Shown here piece by piece: positions 1-11,730 of a DNA stretch of 64,000 nt. The notes under the pieces are model-generated. The model searched no databases. It saw nothing but the letters and a program-made list of their open reading frames with translations, and was not told where the DNA came from. The stretch spans positions 186,001 through 250,000 of the forward strand of contig JAWZYV010012275.1 of the NCBI GenBank assembly GCA_038373885.1. The letters are read 5' to 3'. The position numbers were made by a program, and so were the translations under genes. Positions within the stretch are counted from its first letter, which is position 1, and each line of letters starts with the position of its first letter. Source of the DNA: Cheiracanthium punctorium. Taxonomy: Eukaryota > Arthropoda > Arachnida > Araneae > Cheiracanthiidae.

Positions 1-1124
1 GATCACGCGGGATATGTGAAAAGAACTTTTTGGCCCCTTACCCCCCCTCTAAGACTACGAATTTTGCAAAATGCTCTCTGATCTAGCACCTACGTTGAAG
101 AACTCACGTACGTGCCCAAATTTCGCATAATTAACTTCAGTAGTTTTGGCCAGGCGAAATATTGACATACGGAAAAACGCAATTACTTTGTTGCCAACCC
201 AATATATAATAAATAATAAAAAATTCGGATAAAACATTTATTATCGTATTACGTTCAAATGTTTTTGCAAGACATAATAATCTTAAATGTAACAAGTAAT
301 TTGTGAGTTTCTTTGTGGGTCAAGAGTATCCGAAAATTCTTTTTGTTTTCAGTTTGCCTGAGGTTATGGCTTCTCGGATACCCCGACCGTGCGAAGATCT
401 CTCGGTTCTAATTATTTTATTTGAACGAACGTACTGGCATTCGCGCTCTTGACCTGTGGTTTCGACCGGCCAAAAATCAATTCTTTTATATTTAACGTGG
501 TAATTTCCGAGATTAATAAGATAATTTATCGTAATAGTGGATTCCCCAACTATAAAAAAATGACTTACATTCTATATATTATTATTGTTTCAAAAAGTAA
601 TTCGCCTTTGTTTAAATACTGTAAAATGTAAAATAAATAATTAAGTAAAAACAAAGCAAGCCAACTACCAAAAGCCTTCTAAGATGGTTTACATCCTAGT
701 ACACCTTCGAATTTCGCCAAAGCCACCCGCCTTTACTGCAAAATAAAAGAACTTTGGGGCTGCCCAATATCCGTTTAAAATACCATCCCCATATTTACTG
801 CAAAACAAAATAACTTTATGTCCAATATTTAAATAAAAATTATTGTTTCGTGGGGGATTATTATTGATTATGGGGCGCGTTTTTCCTACAATCTTAATCC
901 TATGGATCTAAGCTCTCGGGGAAATGCAGAAGATAAAACTCGCGTTCCAGAGAACATCTTCAGAAATAGCCAAAAATATTTCCGTTCTATTGAGTCATTT
1001 TGAAAAGTTTGATTACAACTTCATTAAAAAATTCTTTCGACTTGTTACTGAAAAGTCCCTGAAGTGATCGGGACAGATAGACTACAGACTAATGAATAAT
1101 CCGGCCCACTGACGGATTAACACA

Positions 1125-1153
1125 ATTTTGTAGGTGGAGGCTTGGATGGAAGA

Positions 1154-1192
<39 letters not shown>

Positions 1193-1967
1193 TTTATGGA
1201 AGTAAGTTGGGATTGTTTACATTAATTTCATTTTTCTCGGGAGGGGCGGTCACCTCCTCCGACCCCCTCCCTTTAATCCGCCCTTGATCAGACCCTGAGT
1301 CTGTTTTTTTGTTTCGGCACTTAGTTTTCTTTCTATATTTTGTTTATTTCTGGATTCAGTCTTCAAATAAAGACAAAAATTTAACATTATTGGTAAGGAA
1401 TCTATTTTCTAAAGGCTATAGGTGGGTGGTGCAAAGATCTGGATACCTCTCCTCCGTTTGTCCGAGTTTCGCTTTTAGTCAACGAAAAGATAATGATACA
1501 GCCTTTCTTTCTGTCTTTCTTTTATTTCCCCCCTTTTGGATGCTCCCTAAAATTTTGTGGGTGGAGGCTTGGATGGAAGATTCATATACATATATATATA
1601 TAAATTTTATGGAAGTAAGTTGGGATTGTTTACAATAATTTCATTTTTCTCGGGAGGGGCGGTCAACTCCTCCGACCCCCTCCCTTTAATCCGCCTTTGA
1701 TCAGACCCTGAGTCTGTTTTTTTGTTTCGGCACTTAGTTTTCTTTCTATATTTTGTTTATTTCTGGATTCAGTCTTCAAATAAAGACAAAAATTTAACAT
1801 TATTGGTAAGGAATCCATTTTCTAAAGGCCATAGGTGGGTGGTGCAAAGATCTGGATACCTCTCCTCCGTTTGTCCGAGTTTCGCTTTTAGTCAACGAAA
1901 AGATAATGATACAGCCTTTCTTTCTGTCTTTCTTTTATTTCCCCCCTTTTGGATGCTCCCTAAAATT
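1125..1967. repeat. Tandem duplication, unit about 413-427 bp, two copies
   Basis: The segment beginning TAGGTGGAGGCTTGG near 1131 recurs near 1558 and runs to about 1967, with nearly identical sequence. The main difference is the length of a TA microsatellite (about 35 bp in copy 1 at 1155-1189, shorter in copy 2). The two ORFs that read through it differ in length only because the copies differ, so they are not genes. Confidence 0.85.
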
Positions 1968-2102
1968 TTTTTCTGAGAACCGTGTTTTTGTTCCACAGTA
2001 TTGTTGGATATACTCTTGTGTGTGTCCTTATTGCTGACTTTAGAATACTCATTCAGTTTCGTCTAGGTAATGAGTTGACTAAATAATGCAGGCATGCAAC
2101 AG

Positions 2103-2588
2103 CCACATTAAATATATTAATGACTATGTCATTTTATCGCTCACCCCCTTTTGAAAATGTGACATAAAAATGAGACACCAAAATGCGTTACGAAAACGCG
2201 ACATAAAAGTAAGAATAAATGTCCGCGGAAAACGTTAGTATGTGTTACGTAAACCACCGATTTCTATAAGCTCCGTAAGGTTGCATTTATTTGATAAAAT
2301 GATTGTTTAAAAATTTCATCCGTTTATTTAAATACTATTAGTTCACAACAGCTTTAATCTATTGTTACAATATTTCGTAAGCTGTATATTTTAGATATAT
2401 TTAAATACTATTAGTTCACAACAGCTTTAATCTATTGTTACAATATTTACTAGCTGTAGAATGTGCATCACATGTATTTTTCTATAAATAGGTTACAATC
2501 CTAAAAATTTCAACATGGGGTTACCAGGTGAAATACACGATAGATAAGAGATAAAATGACATAGTCCATTAATATCGTTTTAATATGG
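2103..2588. mobile_element. Small element with about 36-bp terminal inverted repeats
   Basis: The left end (2103-2138, containing GACTATGTCATTTTATC) is the imperfect reverse complement of the right end (2550-2588). The interior carries a near-perfect tandem duplication of about 71 bp (2328-2450). No coding sequence is seen. The superfamily is not assigned because no clear target duplication was found. Confidence 0.55.
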
Positions 2589-2607
2589 CAATCATTAAAC
2601 TAAAAAA

Positions 2608-3308
2608 ATTAGGGGGGTTCAGGGGGGTCTCCCATTGATGAGGCTCGAACAGCCGAGTTATACATATATTCTTTCAATGAGTTGTCTACAACTGATTTAC
2701 AGTTCCACTATATAGATCTTCAGAAATTGTCTTATCCAAAAAATAAATAAATAAATAAAAATGACAAGAAAGAAAGAAAGAACGAAAGAAAAAAAGATTT
2801 ACAAGATTTATCTGTTGCCTTAAAAAATCAAGAAAGATAAATCATGCCAAGCTCCTAGATTATAAAACACTTTCCAATACAAAATATTTTTGCGCCAAAT
2901 CTGCTATGTATTTTAGTTAAAACTGGCGAGATTTCGTAGATAAAAAAATGTTGTATTATCACTGTAAATGCAATTTTATGAGACCCTGTAAAAGACCATT
3001 AATTTTTTTTAGCGTTTAACTGAAGAATATAAAAATTTTATACTCATTGTGCTAGAAATGTATTAGTGTCTCTCAAATGCCACAGACTGCAATGGGAATT
3101 CTTTTGAGTGCTCCTGTAGAACTATTAATAATACGGACGTTAGTCTCAATGGAGAGCATCATTTTGAGAGCCTTAGTAATATATATGCCAACTTTGTTTT
3201 CTTTCAAAAATCGAATATCTCTAAAATATGTTTTCAAGAATGACTGCTGATTCAGTCATTCCTGTATCAACAGATAAAGGGGGAGACCCCCCCGAACCCC
3301 CCTTTTAG
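2608..3308. mobile_element. Putative non-autonomous DNA transposon with G-rich inverted ends
   Basis: The left end reads TTAGGGGGGTTC followed by GGGGGGTCTCCC, and the right end is the reverse complement of the same sequence, about 700 bp apart. No ORF of interest lies between. The ends alone support the call, so it is tentative. Confidence 0.4.
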
Positions 3309-4020
3309 TTCTGTTTTTTAGACTGTGCTATACATTGGATTTTTTTCTCCTGTAAAAGAACTATAAATGCTACACACACCATTTTCAATATGGTACGTGG
3401 CACTGTACATAGAAAAAACATTAATTTCGCACAAATCAATGTATATCCACAGCAGTTAGAACACTGGATGGGTGGACATCAGAACAGACAAATAATCGAA
3501 ATCATAAGGACGTTAACCCGTTTTGGGTTCTAATGCATTAACAAATTTTCGTCGGTCGGAGACCCCCTCATACTCCAAGGCAGATAGCCCTTAACAAAAC
3601 ACAATACAATACATCTTTTAATTCAAGTGCGAGTAACGAATTTTCAAAATTTCCGAAGAAATCGACATAGCTTAATATAATTACATTAGACATTTTTCGA
3701 GGTACTACATTATTATCCAGGCGATCCGCCAAGACGAGCAACTTTTTCGCCAAGATAAATGCCGGACACATGAAATTATTGATGGTTCGGAATACGATTG
3801 CCAACAGTTTGCCAGGAAATTTGCGGGAAAAATAGTTTGGCGTTAATGACCGCCGGGATAATACGTAAATACCTTTTTCGATTTATCGTAAAATAATAAA
3901 AATATCGCCAAGTTTGGTTCATTTTTCAAAGCATTTTTTTCGCACCCTATTTGGCAATTTATCGCAAAAGTCGCCAACATTGCCGGCTTTTGGTTCAAAT
4001 TTTGAAGGAGGCACACGATC
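3060..4020. repeat. Dispersed repeat R2, one orientation
   Basis: Shares phrases such as TTTTGAGTGCTCCTGTAGAA, CTATCTGCCT and TTCTAATGCATTAAC, in reverse order and orientation, with 24280-25110 and 33815-36010. It is rich in repeated TTGGCGA/TCGCCAA words. No coding capacity is apparent. Shorter pieces of the same family occur at 5455-5780 and 25130-25740. Confidence 0.6.
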
Positions 4021-4199
4021 GTCGTCGGATTATTAGCTAATCATATTGTAGGATAGTATTATATGCTTAAAATAGATGCCTGTTTCTAAACTGCCATTGA
4101 CCGTATTGTATAGAAATTATTTTGAGTTCTCCCTTATAGAAAAACTTTTAACTATACAGACACTATTTTCGATGCAAAGCTTCATTTTGTAATCCTTCA

Positions 4200-4858
4200 T
4201 AACATCCAATTTTGTTTCATTTCAAAGAGCAGAATATCTCTAAAACTAAAAGTCAAAGCCTTTTGTGAAGGCAATTACAACGGGCGAGAGAAAAAATATT
4301 TTAAGGAAATTTGTCTTTCATTCAATATATTTAATTTTCATCCACCTAAAATAAGTTCATATTCAATTTTTATTACAGACCCAAATTGAATTTCATGCTC
4401 ATCTGGAAACGCGCGGAATCTTTTCGCAGTCGAAAGCTTTCGTTTTGTATACATAAACATTCGAATATCCAATAGACGATTTTTTTGTGGGGGAAAAAAC
4501 AATAATAAACTGTGTAATCGGGAGAAATTATTTTAAACGTATTGGAATCCCCCCAATTGTATGACGTCATTTTCACTTAAAATAGGTCATTTTGTCACGC
4601 AAATGATTCAATTTTTTGACTCTCGGAAACGAAATGGTGTTGAAAATAGCGAAAAATCGCTTAAAAATGAAGGAACGGGTGGATTTTTAGATTTTAAAAT
4701 TGACAGATTGTTTTCTATATTTTTTTACAAACTTGTGAAAAATTTCAAGCGGATCGTACAAACGATGTAGAAGTTTTTAGGCTTTTTGTCCTTGACTTTA
4801 TAATCTTTTTGCAGTCATAGAGGAAAAAGTTTTATCTTGAAGTCGGGGTTCAGCGCAA
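4200..4858. repeat. Dispersed repeat R3
   Basis: Similar in the same orientation to 47640-48330 and inverted relative to 45360-45725. Shared landmarks include the AACGGGTGGATTTTTAG-like segment and the GATCGTACAAACGATGTAGA-like segment. No coding capacity is apparent. Confidence 0.55.
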
Positions 4859-4861
4859 CTA

Positions 4862-5441
4862 CAAGGGGTCATCAAATGAAAAGGTACCAAACGTCGCAAC
4901 AACCTAACCGTTATCATATTTGTCCATGCAGCTATGAGAGCACGTATCGAGACATCTAGGAATGCGATTGGAGCCTTTTGTGTGGATAGAAACATGCGGG
5001 GGCCCGCAGGAGAGAGCAGAAACTCTTGTAAAAAGCACCCTACTACGTCCAATTGACGCGGCAGTGCGTGTGAGGACAGGATGGTGTTCACATTGCAAAA
5101 TTCGACGATTTAGAGGCAGCGAGGCGTTATCCGATTTCTGACAGCGGAAGGTGTTAAACCGGCCACTATTCATCGCAGGATGATGATCGTATACTGGGAA
5201 GGCTGTGTGTCCCACAAGTCAATGAGAAAATGGAATGTCCGTTTTCGCCAAGGAACTGGTCACGTTCAAGTGGGAGACGTTGGACCATCCGCCCTACAGT
5301 CCGGACATGTCACCCTGCGATTTCCATATGTTGGTTCCACTGAAGAAACCGCCTGAAAGGGAAGCGCTTCTATGGTGTATATTTTGAATAAAGTCTACAT
5401 TTGTACCCACCGTTCTTACCTTTTCATTTGATCACCCCTTG
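4862..5441 (+). mobile_element. mariner-family deletion derivative, TA-flanked
   Basis: The ends CAAGGGGTCATCAAATGAAA and its near-perfect inverse are each flanked by TA. The interior keeps a decayed piece of the transposase N-terminus (VIRFLTAEGVKPATIHRRM, part of the helix-turn-helix region) and, further on, a C-terminal catalytic block (HPPYSPDMSPCDFH, the third Asp region of the DD34D triad). The middle of the gene is missing, so it encodes no working enzyme. Confidence 0.8.
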
Positions 5442-5803
5442 TAGTTAGCAGGATGATACGCTTTAAAGAATAACTTCCCATAGAGCGCAATGTATTGGGA
5501 CTATTTTGAGTGCTCCTGTAGAAAAAAATCAATAAATGCTACATAGATCCTTTACAATAGGGTACATGGTACTGCAGATAAGAATAACATATATAAATTT
5601 CGTTGAAATCAATGCCTATACACGCGAGTCAAGGACGGACAGACAGAGAAACCGAAATCTTGAAACAGAAATCCACTTTTCTACCTTGTTGGAAAGTGTC
5701 AAAAAAGCTAGATCTTGAGAGGGAAAGACGAAAACTTTCAAGGTAAAGGCGCGGGGCCCCCAAAAGCGCGGGGCCCGTAGCATTTGCTAAATCTGCTATA
5801 TTG

Positions 5804-6627
5804 TTAATCCGGCACTGCCGGTGAGTATGCTGGCCAATGCATACGGGTGATATCCTCCGATTGAAGGCATTCGTCTACAGTGTTTGCACGGTGAGGACGG
5901 GCGTTGTCATCCATAAACACAAATTCAGCACCCATTGCGCCCCGAAACAAACGTACATGTTGTTCCAGAATGACATCCCGATAGATGTGGCCTGTCATCG
6001 TTACACTCTGAACATGCAGGTCAGTTCTGGAATTCCTCCCCAAACGAGCCATCCTGCACCACCGTAACGGTGTCTTTCAATGGTGTTCTCTTGGTGGTAA
6101 CGGGTACCTGGCGCTCTCCAGATGAATGTCCGGCGAGAATCAGACTCCAAACTAAACCTGGACTCGTCGGAAAACATCACACAAGACCACCGTTGCGGTG
6201 TCCACAATGCATGCTCTCTACTCCAGGTTAATCGCAGGCGACAGTGAGTTGCGGTAAGTGGAACACATCTGACAGGCCTACGAGCATATAGACCAATGTG
6301 CCCTAAGCGTCTGTACACGGTCTGCCTTGAAACTGTCGTATCGGTAGCTGAAGAGAGCTGACGAGACAGGTCTGATGCTGTACTCCGTCTGTTTCTTTTG
6401 GCAGTAACTGCCAAATAGCGGTCCTCATTCGGCGTTGTAACTCGGGGGCGACCTGTGCTGTAACGTCTACTCACATTACCATCATCTTGGAATCGTTGCT
6501 AAAGCCTGGGGATGACACTCTGGGCGATTCACGGTTCCTCGGATACTTCTAGCTGGGTACGTCCACATTCCAGTCGTCCGATAATTCTGCCACGTAAAAC
6601 TTCATCCAAATGCCTCCTTTGTGCCAT
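5804..6627 (-). pseudogene. Tc1-like transposase pseudogene (copy A)
   Basis: DDE-family transposase that would cut and paste its own element at TA sites. The ATG is at 6627-6625. The N-terminal HTH (MAQRRHLDEVLRGRIIGRLE) is interrupted by stops near 6530-6500. The central part is then open, with the AT-hook-like GRPRVTTPNEDRYL, the variant VSRQTVYRRLGHIGLYARRP and the catalytic FSDESRF. A frameshift near 6050 leads to the second catalytic block FMDDNARPHRA. The reading ends at AYSPAVPD, where the family normally has SPDLNPIE, so the third catalytic residue and the C-terminus are lost. Downstream sequence is unrelated. It is a dead remnant inside urease intron 3. Confidence 0.9.
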
Positions 6628-7993
6628 AATTATGCGGTTTTTGCACTGAAAGGCTTTCACAGCGCTTGTGAACAATTTTACTTCTTTGCCACCATTCCTA
6701 TATACCCCTCTCTTACACTCTCGTCATTGTGACGTACCATCCACGCCATCTGGTGGTTTCCTGTAATTTGCATATTCTTCTTCAAGATGTGTGTGATCAT
6801 TCCACAGGTGAAATTTTTATTTTAGAGATCAATTTCTGTGTGATTCTGAATTATCCTTAATTTATGGACATGAGTGTAGAATAAATCCTAATTTTCTCGA
6901 ACGCACTCTTGGTAACAAACGCCTTTCCGAATGGCTGAAACATCGACAAAAATCGGGGTAGAGAATAGTAGTGTACAAATTCAAAAGAAAATCTGTCTCT
7001 TTCACATTGGATTGTTGTAGAGGGAAAAATTAAGTAGCTTACACTGTTGATCAAAATGACTTTGTTTTTACTGTTATCAAATGATTAATAATTTAACATT
7101 GAGTTAATTTTAATTAATAGACAAATAATAGCTAAAATAGTTTTATTTGGTGTTTAAAGAATGATTACATTTTATGTATAAGTTTAGGTTAAACTTGGGC
7201 AAAAATGAGCGACATCTGCTTTTTTTTCTTAGGACTACATTACTTTTAGTAGCATACGAATGCAATGGAATTATTTAAGACTATAGTTTCTTTAGAGATT
7301 TCATAATTGAACTGTTTAAAAAAAAGTAAAAGGCCATTCATTTCTGCAAAGAGCTTACATAAATTATGACTTGAAAAACGAAAACCTATAGAGGGCACTA
7401 AACTCAATCTCTGAAATGTCGATTTCTCGTCCGATGTAGAAGCTATAGACAAGCTGGGTCCAATTTTAAGAACTTTTATTTTGCCGCCAAACTTAGAGAT
7501 AGATTTCTAAAACAGGGCAACCTTGGCGAGTTTTTACATAATACTTCGAACGTGGATACCTGCACCCTTTTGAGACAATGGTTTAAAAGCATGTTTGTTT
7601 TTTTTCAATTTTCCGAAAATTACTGCACCACAACGAAAAATTATTCCAAATGTAAAACAGTAGGGTCTGACCATTTCTTGCCAATTACTGAAGGTATCAC
7701 AAGCTCGGTTCAGTTTTAGGAACAGATTTTTCGGCGTTATACTTGTTGATAAATAGGAAAAAGTGGCCAACCTTGGCGACTTTTGACATACTACTACTAC
7801 TACCGCATGCAGGCAACAATTTCGTCAGCGGTTTAAAAACATTATGAGTTTTTCGGTTTTCTTAGTGATAATATCATCAGAACTTGACCAAATTAATAAA
7901 ATTAATACGGGACCACCCCTAAAATATTTTTGAATAAAATAAGAACCATCGAAATCCAACGTCGTGGTAAAAAATTATCCATGAACATGCATA

Positions 7994-8026
<33 letters not shown>

Positions 8027-8079
8027 TTCCTACGAAATTATAACCTCCTCCTTCTTGAAATCAGTTAAAAAACATTTAC

Positions 8080-8162
8080 CAGTTTTGTGCCATCTGGAAA
8101 TGTAGCTTCTACTTGGACTTCATGGATTAGATCATCAATACCGACCATGAGCTGTTTCCTTC
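8080..8162 (-). CDS. Urease, coding exon 3 (residues 65-92)
   Basis: 83-nt exon following the acceptor TTTTTACAG. After completing the split glycine it encodes [15 protein letters not shown] and then [12 protein letters not shown], the most conserved block of the urease gamma domain. It ends in phase 0 at a GTAAAT donor. The next residues in the family are V-T-V-H plus the linker to the beta-like domain. I could not find them on the minus strand between 8079 and 1, so exon 4 is probably off the left edge. A mariner deletion derivative sits only 165 bp upstream of this exon, inside intron 2. Together the three exons give 92 of roughly 100 gamma-domain residues with no stop or frameshift. Confidence 0.9.
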
Positions 8163-8327
8163 CTGTAAAAAGATTTCATCCTCGAAAATCAAAAAAGAAA
8201 GAAAGATCACTCCATCACAATGCATCTTACAACAAATTAATCACTATTTATTTAATTTTGCAGCCTAATACTAGCAGCTTACCTGTACTACGCTGTTTTG
8301 AAGCCATTAATGTCATTAAGGATGCGA

Positions 8328-8866
8328 TTGGGTTGTTCGGAAATTAATTTCGTTTGTTTTTTCCAATAAAGGACTATTTTTCAACAGCAAATTTCTTACT
8401 TAAGCCGCATAATATATTTTGACACCTTATATAGCAAGCTTGGTTGCGAAAACAGTTCGATTGACTCTGATTCGTAGGTTTTGGTTGGCACACCTTCAAA
8501 TATGGAAACTGGAAAGCGGCATTTTCGACATGTTTTGCTTTTTCTCTATCATAATGGTAAAATACTGTTTAAGAAAGAAAATATCCATGTACATGGAGAA
8601 GATGTATTCAGAGAACGCCAGTGCCAAAACTGTTTTCAAAATTTGGATCCGGCAATTTTAATGTTGAAGACGCACCATGTTCTGGAAGGCTAACTGAAGA
8701 TGATGAAGACACAATAAAGGGCATTCGTGCATGGAAACCGACGAATAACAACTCGGGAGATCGCTGAAAAATTAACTTGATCGGATTCGACCCTTCATGA
8801 TCATTTGGAAGGATCATTTGGATCATTTTGTTCTTAAAAAGCAAAATGACTTTCCGAACAACCCAA
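8328..8866 (+). mobile_element. mariner deletion derivative (539 bp)
   Basis: The ends TTGGGTTGTTCGGAAA and its inverse, with TA on the right side (GA on the left, probably mutated), mark a mariner. Inside is a transposase N-terminus in several frames: RHVLLFLYHNG, then GEDVFRERQCQNCF, a GNFNVEDAPCSGR-like linker and an ITTREIAEKL-like segment. After that it jumps directly to the right end, so the whole catalytic domain is deleted. It lies 165 bp from urease exon 3. Confidence 0.85.
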
Positions 8867-9060
8867 TACCTCTAAATATGATTATCGGGAGTTCTCCAGA
8901 GTGCGGGAGGTTGTTGTTCATCACAATTTAGGACATCACCAGAATCTAGGTTTCATTTCCGCCTCTACACCCCAATTAGAGCTATCAGCCTTTTTATACG
9001 ATTCTGCGGATCTAACGTTGCGCATTCGCCGTATATACAGGTTAGTATATTTGAGCAGCC

Positions 9061-9125
9061 GGAATTCAACCGTATTTCTTTGCTCCAGAAGAGGATTGCC
9101 TGCCAATCGGGCTACCACAGTCCAC
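9061..9125 (-). repeat. tRNA-derived SINE head (A and B boxes)
   Basis: On the minus strand a TAGCCCGATTGG A-box-like motif (9114-9103) is followed about 32 nt later by GGTTGAATTCC (9071-9061), close to the Pol III B-box consensus GGTTCGANTCC. No foldable full tRNA is claimed. The body and tail of the SINE are not delimited. Confidence 0.45.
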
Positions 9126-9364
9126 TTCTGTCAGTCAGCTGTAATTAGTACATCCATAGCTGCCAGCTACTGTGGAAAACAACTGTTACAGTTAAAACCC
9201 GAAATCAGCCAAAACCCGAATTAACTAGGGAAAACGCGTTCTGACTGAGTGCGTTAGGGAAAACCCGAATTAACTAGGCAAAACGCGTTCTGACTGACAG
9301 CGCTAGGAAAAACCCGAATTAACTAGGAAAAACACGTTCTATTCGAGTAGCGGTAGCACGTTTT

Positions 9365-11120
9365 CGAGGGGCCCCTACAGTGGAGGCAGATTTTCCAGGG
9401 GGGGCCCCCCCTAAAGCGAGAACCACTGATTTTTTTCTGGTCTCTCAAAGAGCCAGCGTCAGCATATTTCCGAAGGGGGCCCCCTACAGTTGTGGCCGGA
9501 CCCCATGTTTTCCCATGTGAATTCAGGAATGTTAATGCTTTATCCACTAAAAATTGGATCTTGCTCCCCCTTCGAAAATATGCTATTGCCGGCCCTTTGC
9601 CAGACCTAAACACATTACTGTGTACGGCCACCGCTGTAGGGGGCTCCCCCTCGAAAATATGCTAACGCTGGCCCTCTGCGAGACCCAAAAAAACATCAGT
9701 GGGTCCGGCTATCACTTCAGGGGGCCCCCTCGAAAATATGCTAAAGCTGGCCCTTTGCGAGACCCAAAAAAACATCAGTGGGTCCGGCCACAGCTGTAGG
9801 GGCCCCCTGGAGAATATGCTAACTCTAGCCCCCTGCGAGACACAAAGAAACATTAATGAGTCTGGCCATCGCTTTAGGGGGGCCCCCTCGAAAATATGCT
9901 AACGCTGGCCCTCTGCGAGACCCAAAAAATATCAGTGGGTCCGGCCATCACTTCAGGGGGCCCCCTCGAAAATATGCTAACGCTGGCCCTTTGCGAGACC
10001 CAAAAAAACATCAGTGGGTCCGGCCACCGCTGTAGGGGTCCCCCTTCGAAAATATGCTAACGTGGCCCTCTGCGAGAACCAAAAAAACATCAGTGAGTCC
10101 GGCCATCACTTCAGGGGGCCCCCTCGAAAATATGCTAACGATAGCCCTTTGCGAGACCCAAAAAAAAACATCAGTGGGTCCAGCCACCGCTGTAAGGGGT
10201 AATATGCTAACTCTGGCCCCCTGCGATACCCGAAGAAACATCAATGGGTCCGACCATCGCTTTAGGGTGCCCCCTTGAAAATATGTTAACGCTGGCCCTC
10301 TGCGAGACCCAAAAATTATCAGTGTGTCCAGCCATCACTTTAAGGGGCCCCCTCGAAAATATGCTAACGCTCTCCCTTTGCGAGACCAAAAAAAAAAACA
10401 TCACTGGGCCCGGCCATAGCTTTAGGGGCTCCCTCGAAAATATACTAACGCTGGCCCCTTGCGAGACCTAAAAAAAAAATCGATGGGCCCTGCCATTGCT
10501 TTAGGGGGCCCCCTCCAAAATATGCTAACGCTGTCCCTTTGCGAGACCCAAAAAAAACATCAGTGGGTCCGGCACCGCTGTAGCCCCCCCCCCGGAATAT
10601 ATACTAACGCTGGTCCTTTGCGACACCCAAAAAACATTACTGTGCCCGGCCCCCGCTGTACCCCAGTAGCACAATTAGTACAAAAGAGTTTAAAACACGT
10701 TTTTTAACGTTAAAAAACGTGTTTCCAACGTAATTTAAGCGTTTATTGAACTAGTTGTGCTACTAGGGTAGGGGGCCCTCCTCGAAAATGTGCTAACGCT
10801 GACCCTCTGCGATACTCAAAAAACATCAGTGGGTCCGGCCATCATTTCAGGGGGCCCCCTCGAAAATAGGCCCCTTGCGAGACCCAAAAAAACATCGATG
10901 GGTCCGGCCATCGCTTTAGGGGGCCCCCTCGAAAATATGCTAAAGCTGGCCCTTTTCGAAATCCAAAAAAATATCAGTGCGTCCGGCCATCGCTGTAGGG
11001 GGCCCCCTTTAAAATATGCTAACGCTGGCCCTTTGCAAGACCCGAAAAAATCAGTGGGTCCGGCCATCGCTGTAGGGGGCCCCCTGGAAAATATGCCTCC
11101 GCTGTAGGGGCCCCTCGAAA
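9365..11120. repeat. 79-bp satellite array, about 18 direct units plus an inverted unit
   Basis: The unit contains GGGGGCCCCCTCGAAAATAT, GCTAACGCTGGCCCTTTGCG and AGACCCAAAAAAACATCAGT, with a period of about 79 bp. The first complete unit at about 9400-9500 is in the opposite orientation to the rest. Units fall into at least three kinds by the segment before the G run: CCGCTGTAGG, TCACTTCAGG and TCGCTTTAGG. Gly/Pro-rich ORFs through the array are by-products. Confidence 0.9.
10661..10768. mobile_element. 108-bp MITE inside the satellite, TA duplication
   Basis: The ends (left CCCCAGTAGCACAATTAGT, right the inverse of CCCTAGTAGCACAACTAGT) are flanked by TA on both sides, and the satellite resumes immediately. 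The centre is a perfect 32-bp palindrome (10693-10724). This is the size and target site of a Tc1/mariner-type MITE. Confidence 0.8.
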
Positions 11121-11469
11121 GCCGCTACTCGATTAAAACGGGTTTTCCCTAGTTAGTTCGTGTTTTGCCTAGCGCTGTCAGTCAGAACGCGTTTTGCCTA
11201 GTTAATTCGGGTTTTCCCTAACGCACTCAGTTAGAACCCGTTTTCCCTAGTTAATTCGGGTTTTGACTGATTTCGGGTTTTCACTGTAACATAACCAATC
11301 ACTTTTTCCAAACAAAATTTTTTAAATTAAAATATGGCCGACACTAGTCCTAGGTGGAACGATAACTCTCTGAAATAATACTTAAAAGTCTTGCTCAGTT
11401 GGTGTAGTGCGCTTAAGAACCATTCTTTCACGGGTCTGCCCTTACATATAGAAAGCCTAACAACTCATG

Positions 11470-11730
11470 CTCAGACATCATCACAGTTTTATTTTCACAA
11501 AATTAAAACTTTTTAAAATTTCTGGTGCGTGCTACAAATATTAGAAAATATCTTAAAACAATAAAATTAAAATATCTATCTCAAATTATTAAAATTTTGT
11601 TATGCTTGAATAAACCACGACATTTTAAATAGTTTTATTTTATGAAAATAAAACTTTTAACTGTAAGCTTATCGATGACGCCAAAGCTTGGTAACGTAGT
11701 TAGGATTTCTTTATTTAGGAGGTGTCGCTT
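11470..11730. repeat. R1 MITE, diverged copy A
   Basis: It starts with CATCATCACAGTTTTATTTTC and ends with the inverse-like TTTTATTTTATGAAAATAAA followed by CGATGACGCC, then the flank TTTAGGAGGTGTCGC shared with other R1 copies (24120s, 40015s, 43440s). Confidence 0.6.

Larger units (their letters stand above)
9184..11291. mobile_element. 2.1-kb element: long TIRs enclosing a satellite
   Basis: The outer about 190 bp on each side are near-perfect inverted repeats beginning TGTTACAGT and continuing AAAACCCGAAATCAG. Each TIR is itself built from repeated AAAACCCGAATTAACTAGG-like words about 60 bp apart. Between them is the tandem array at about 9365-11120. There is no transposase, so it is non-autonomous. 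The flanks (AACAAC on the left, TAACCA on the right) show no convincing target duplication, so the superfamily is unassigned. Confidence 0.85.

Noticed and set aside
1309..1976. Two similar ORFs of 109 and 84 codons
   Set aside because: They are the same non-coding segment in a tandem duplication; the ends differ and the text has no protein-like pattern.
7995..8025. Poly-A run considered as the tail of a processed pseudogene
   Set aside because: The preceding sequence shows no protein-like frame and no flanking duplication was found; it also lies directly beside urease exon 3 in the intron.
1..8079. Urease exon 4 (continuation V-T-V-H)
   Set aside because: Reading the minus strand for the expected codons after the exon 3 donor gave no acceptable match; it is probably beyond the left edge.
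9554..11107. Gly/Pro-rich ORFs such as GPAITSGGPLENMLTLALCE on both strands
   Set aside because: They arise from the 79-bp satellite. The unit is not a multiple of three, frames shift from unit to unit, and both strands are open equally.
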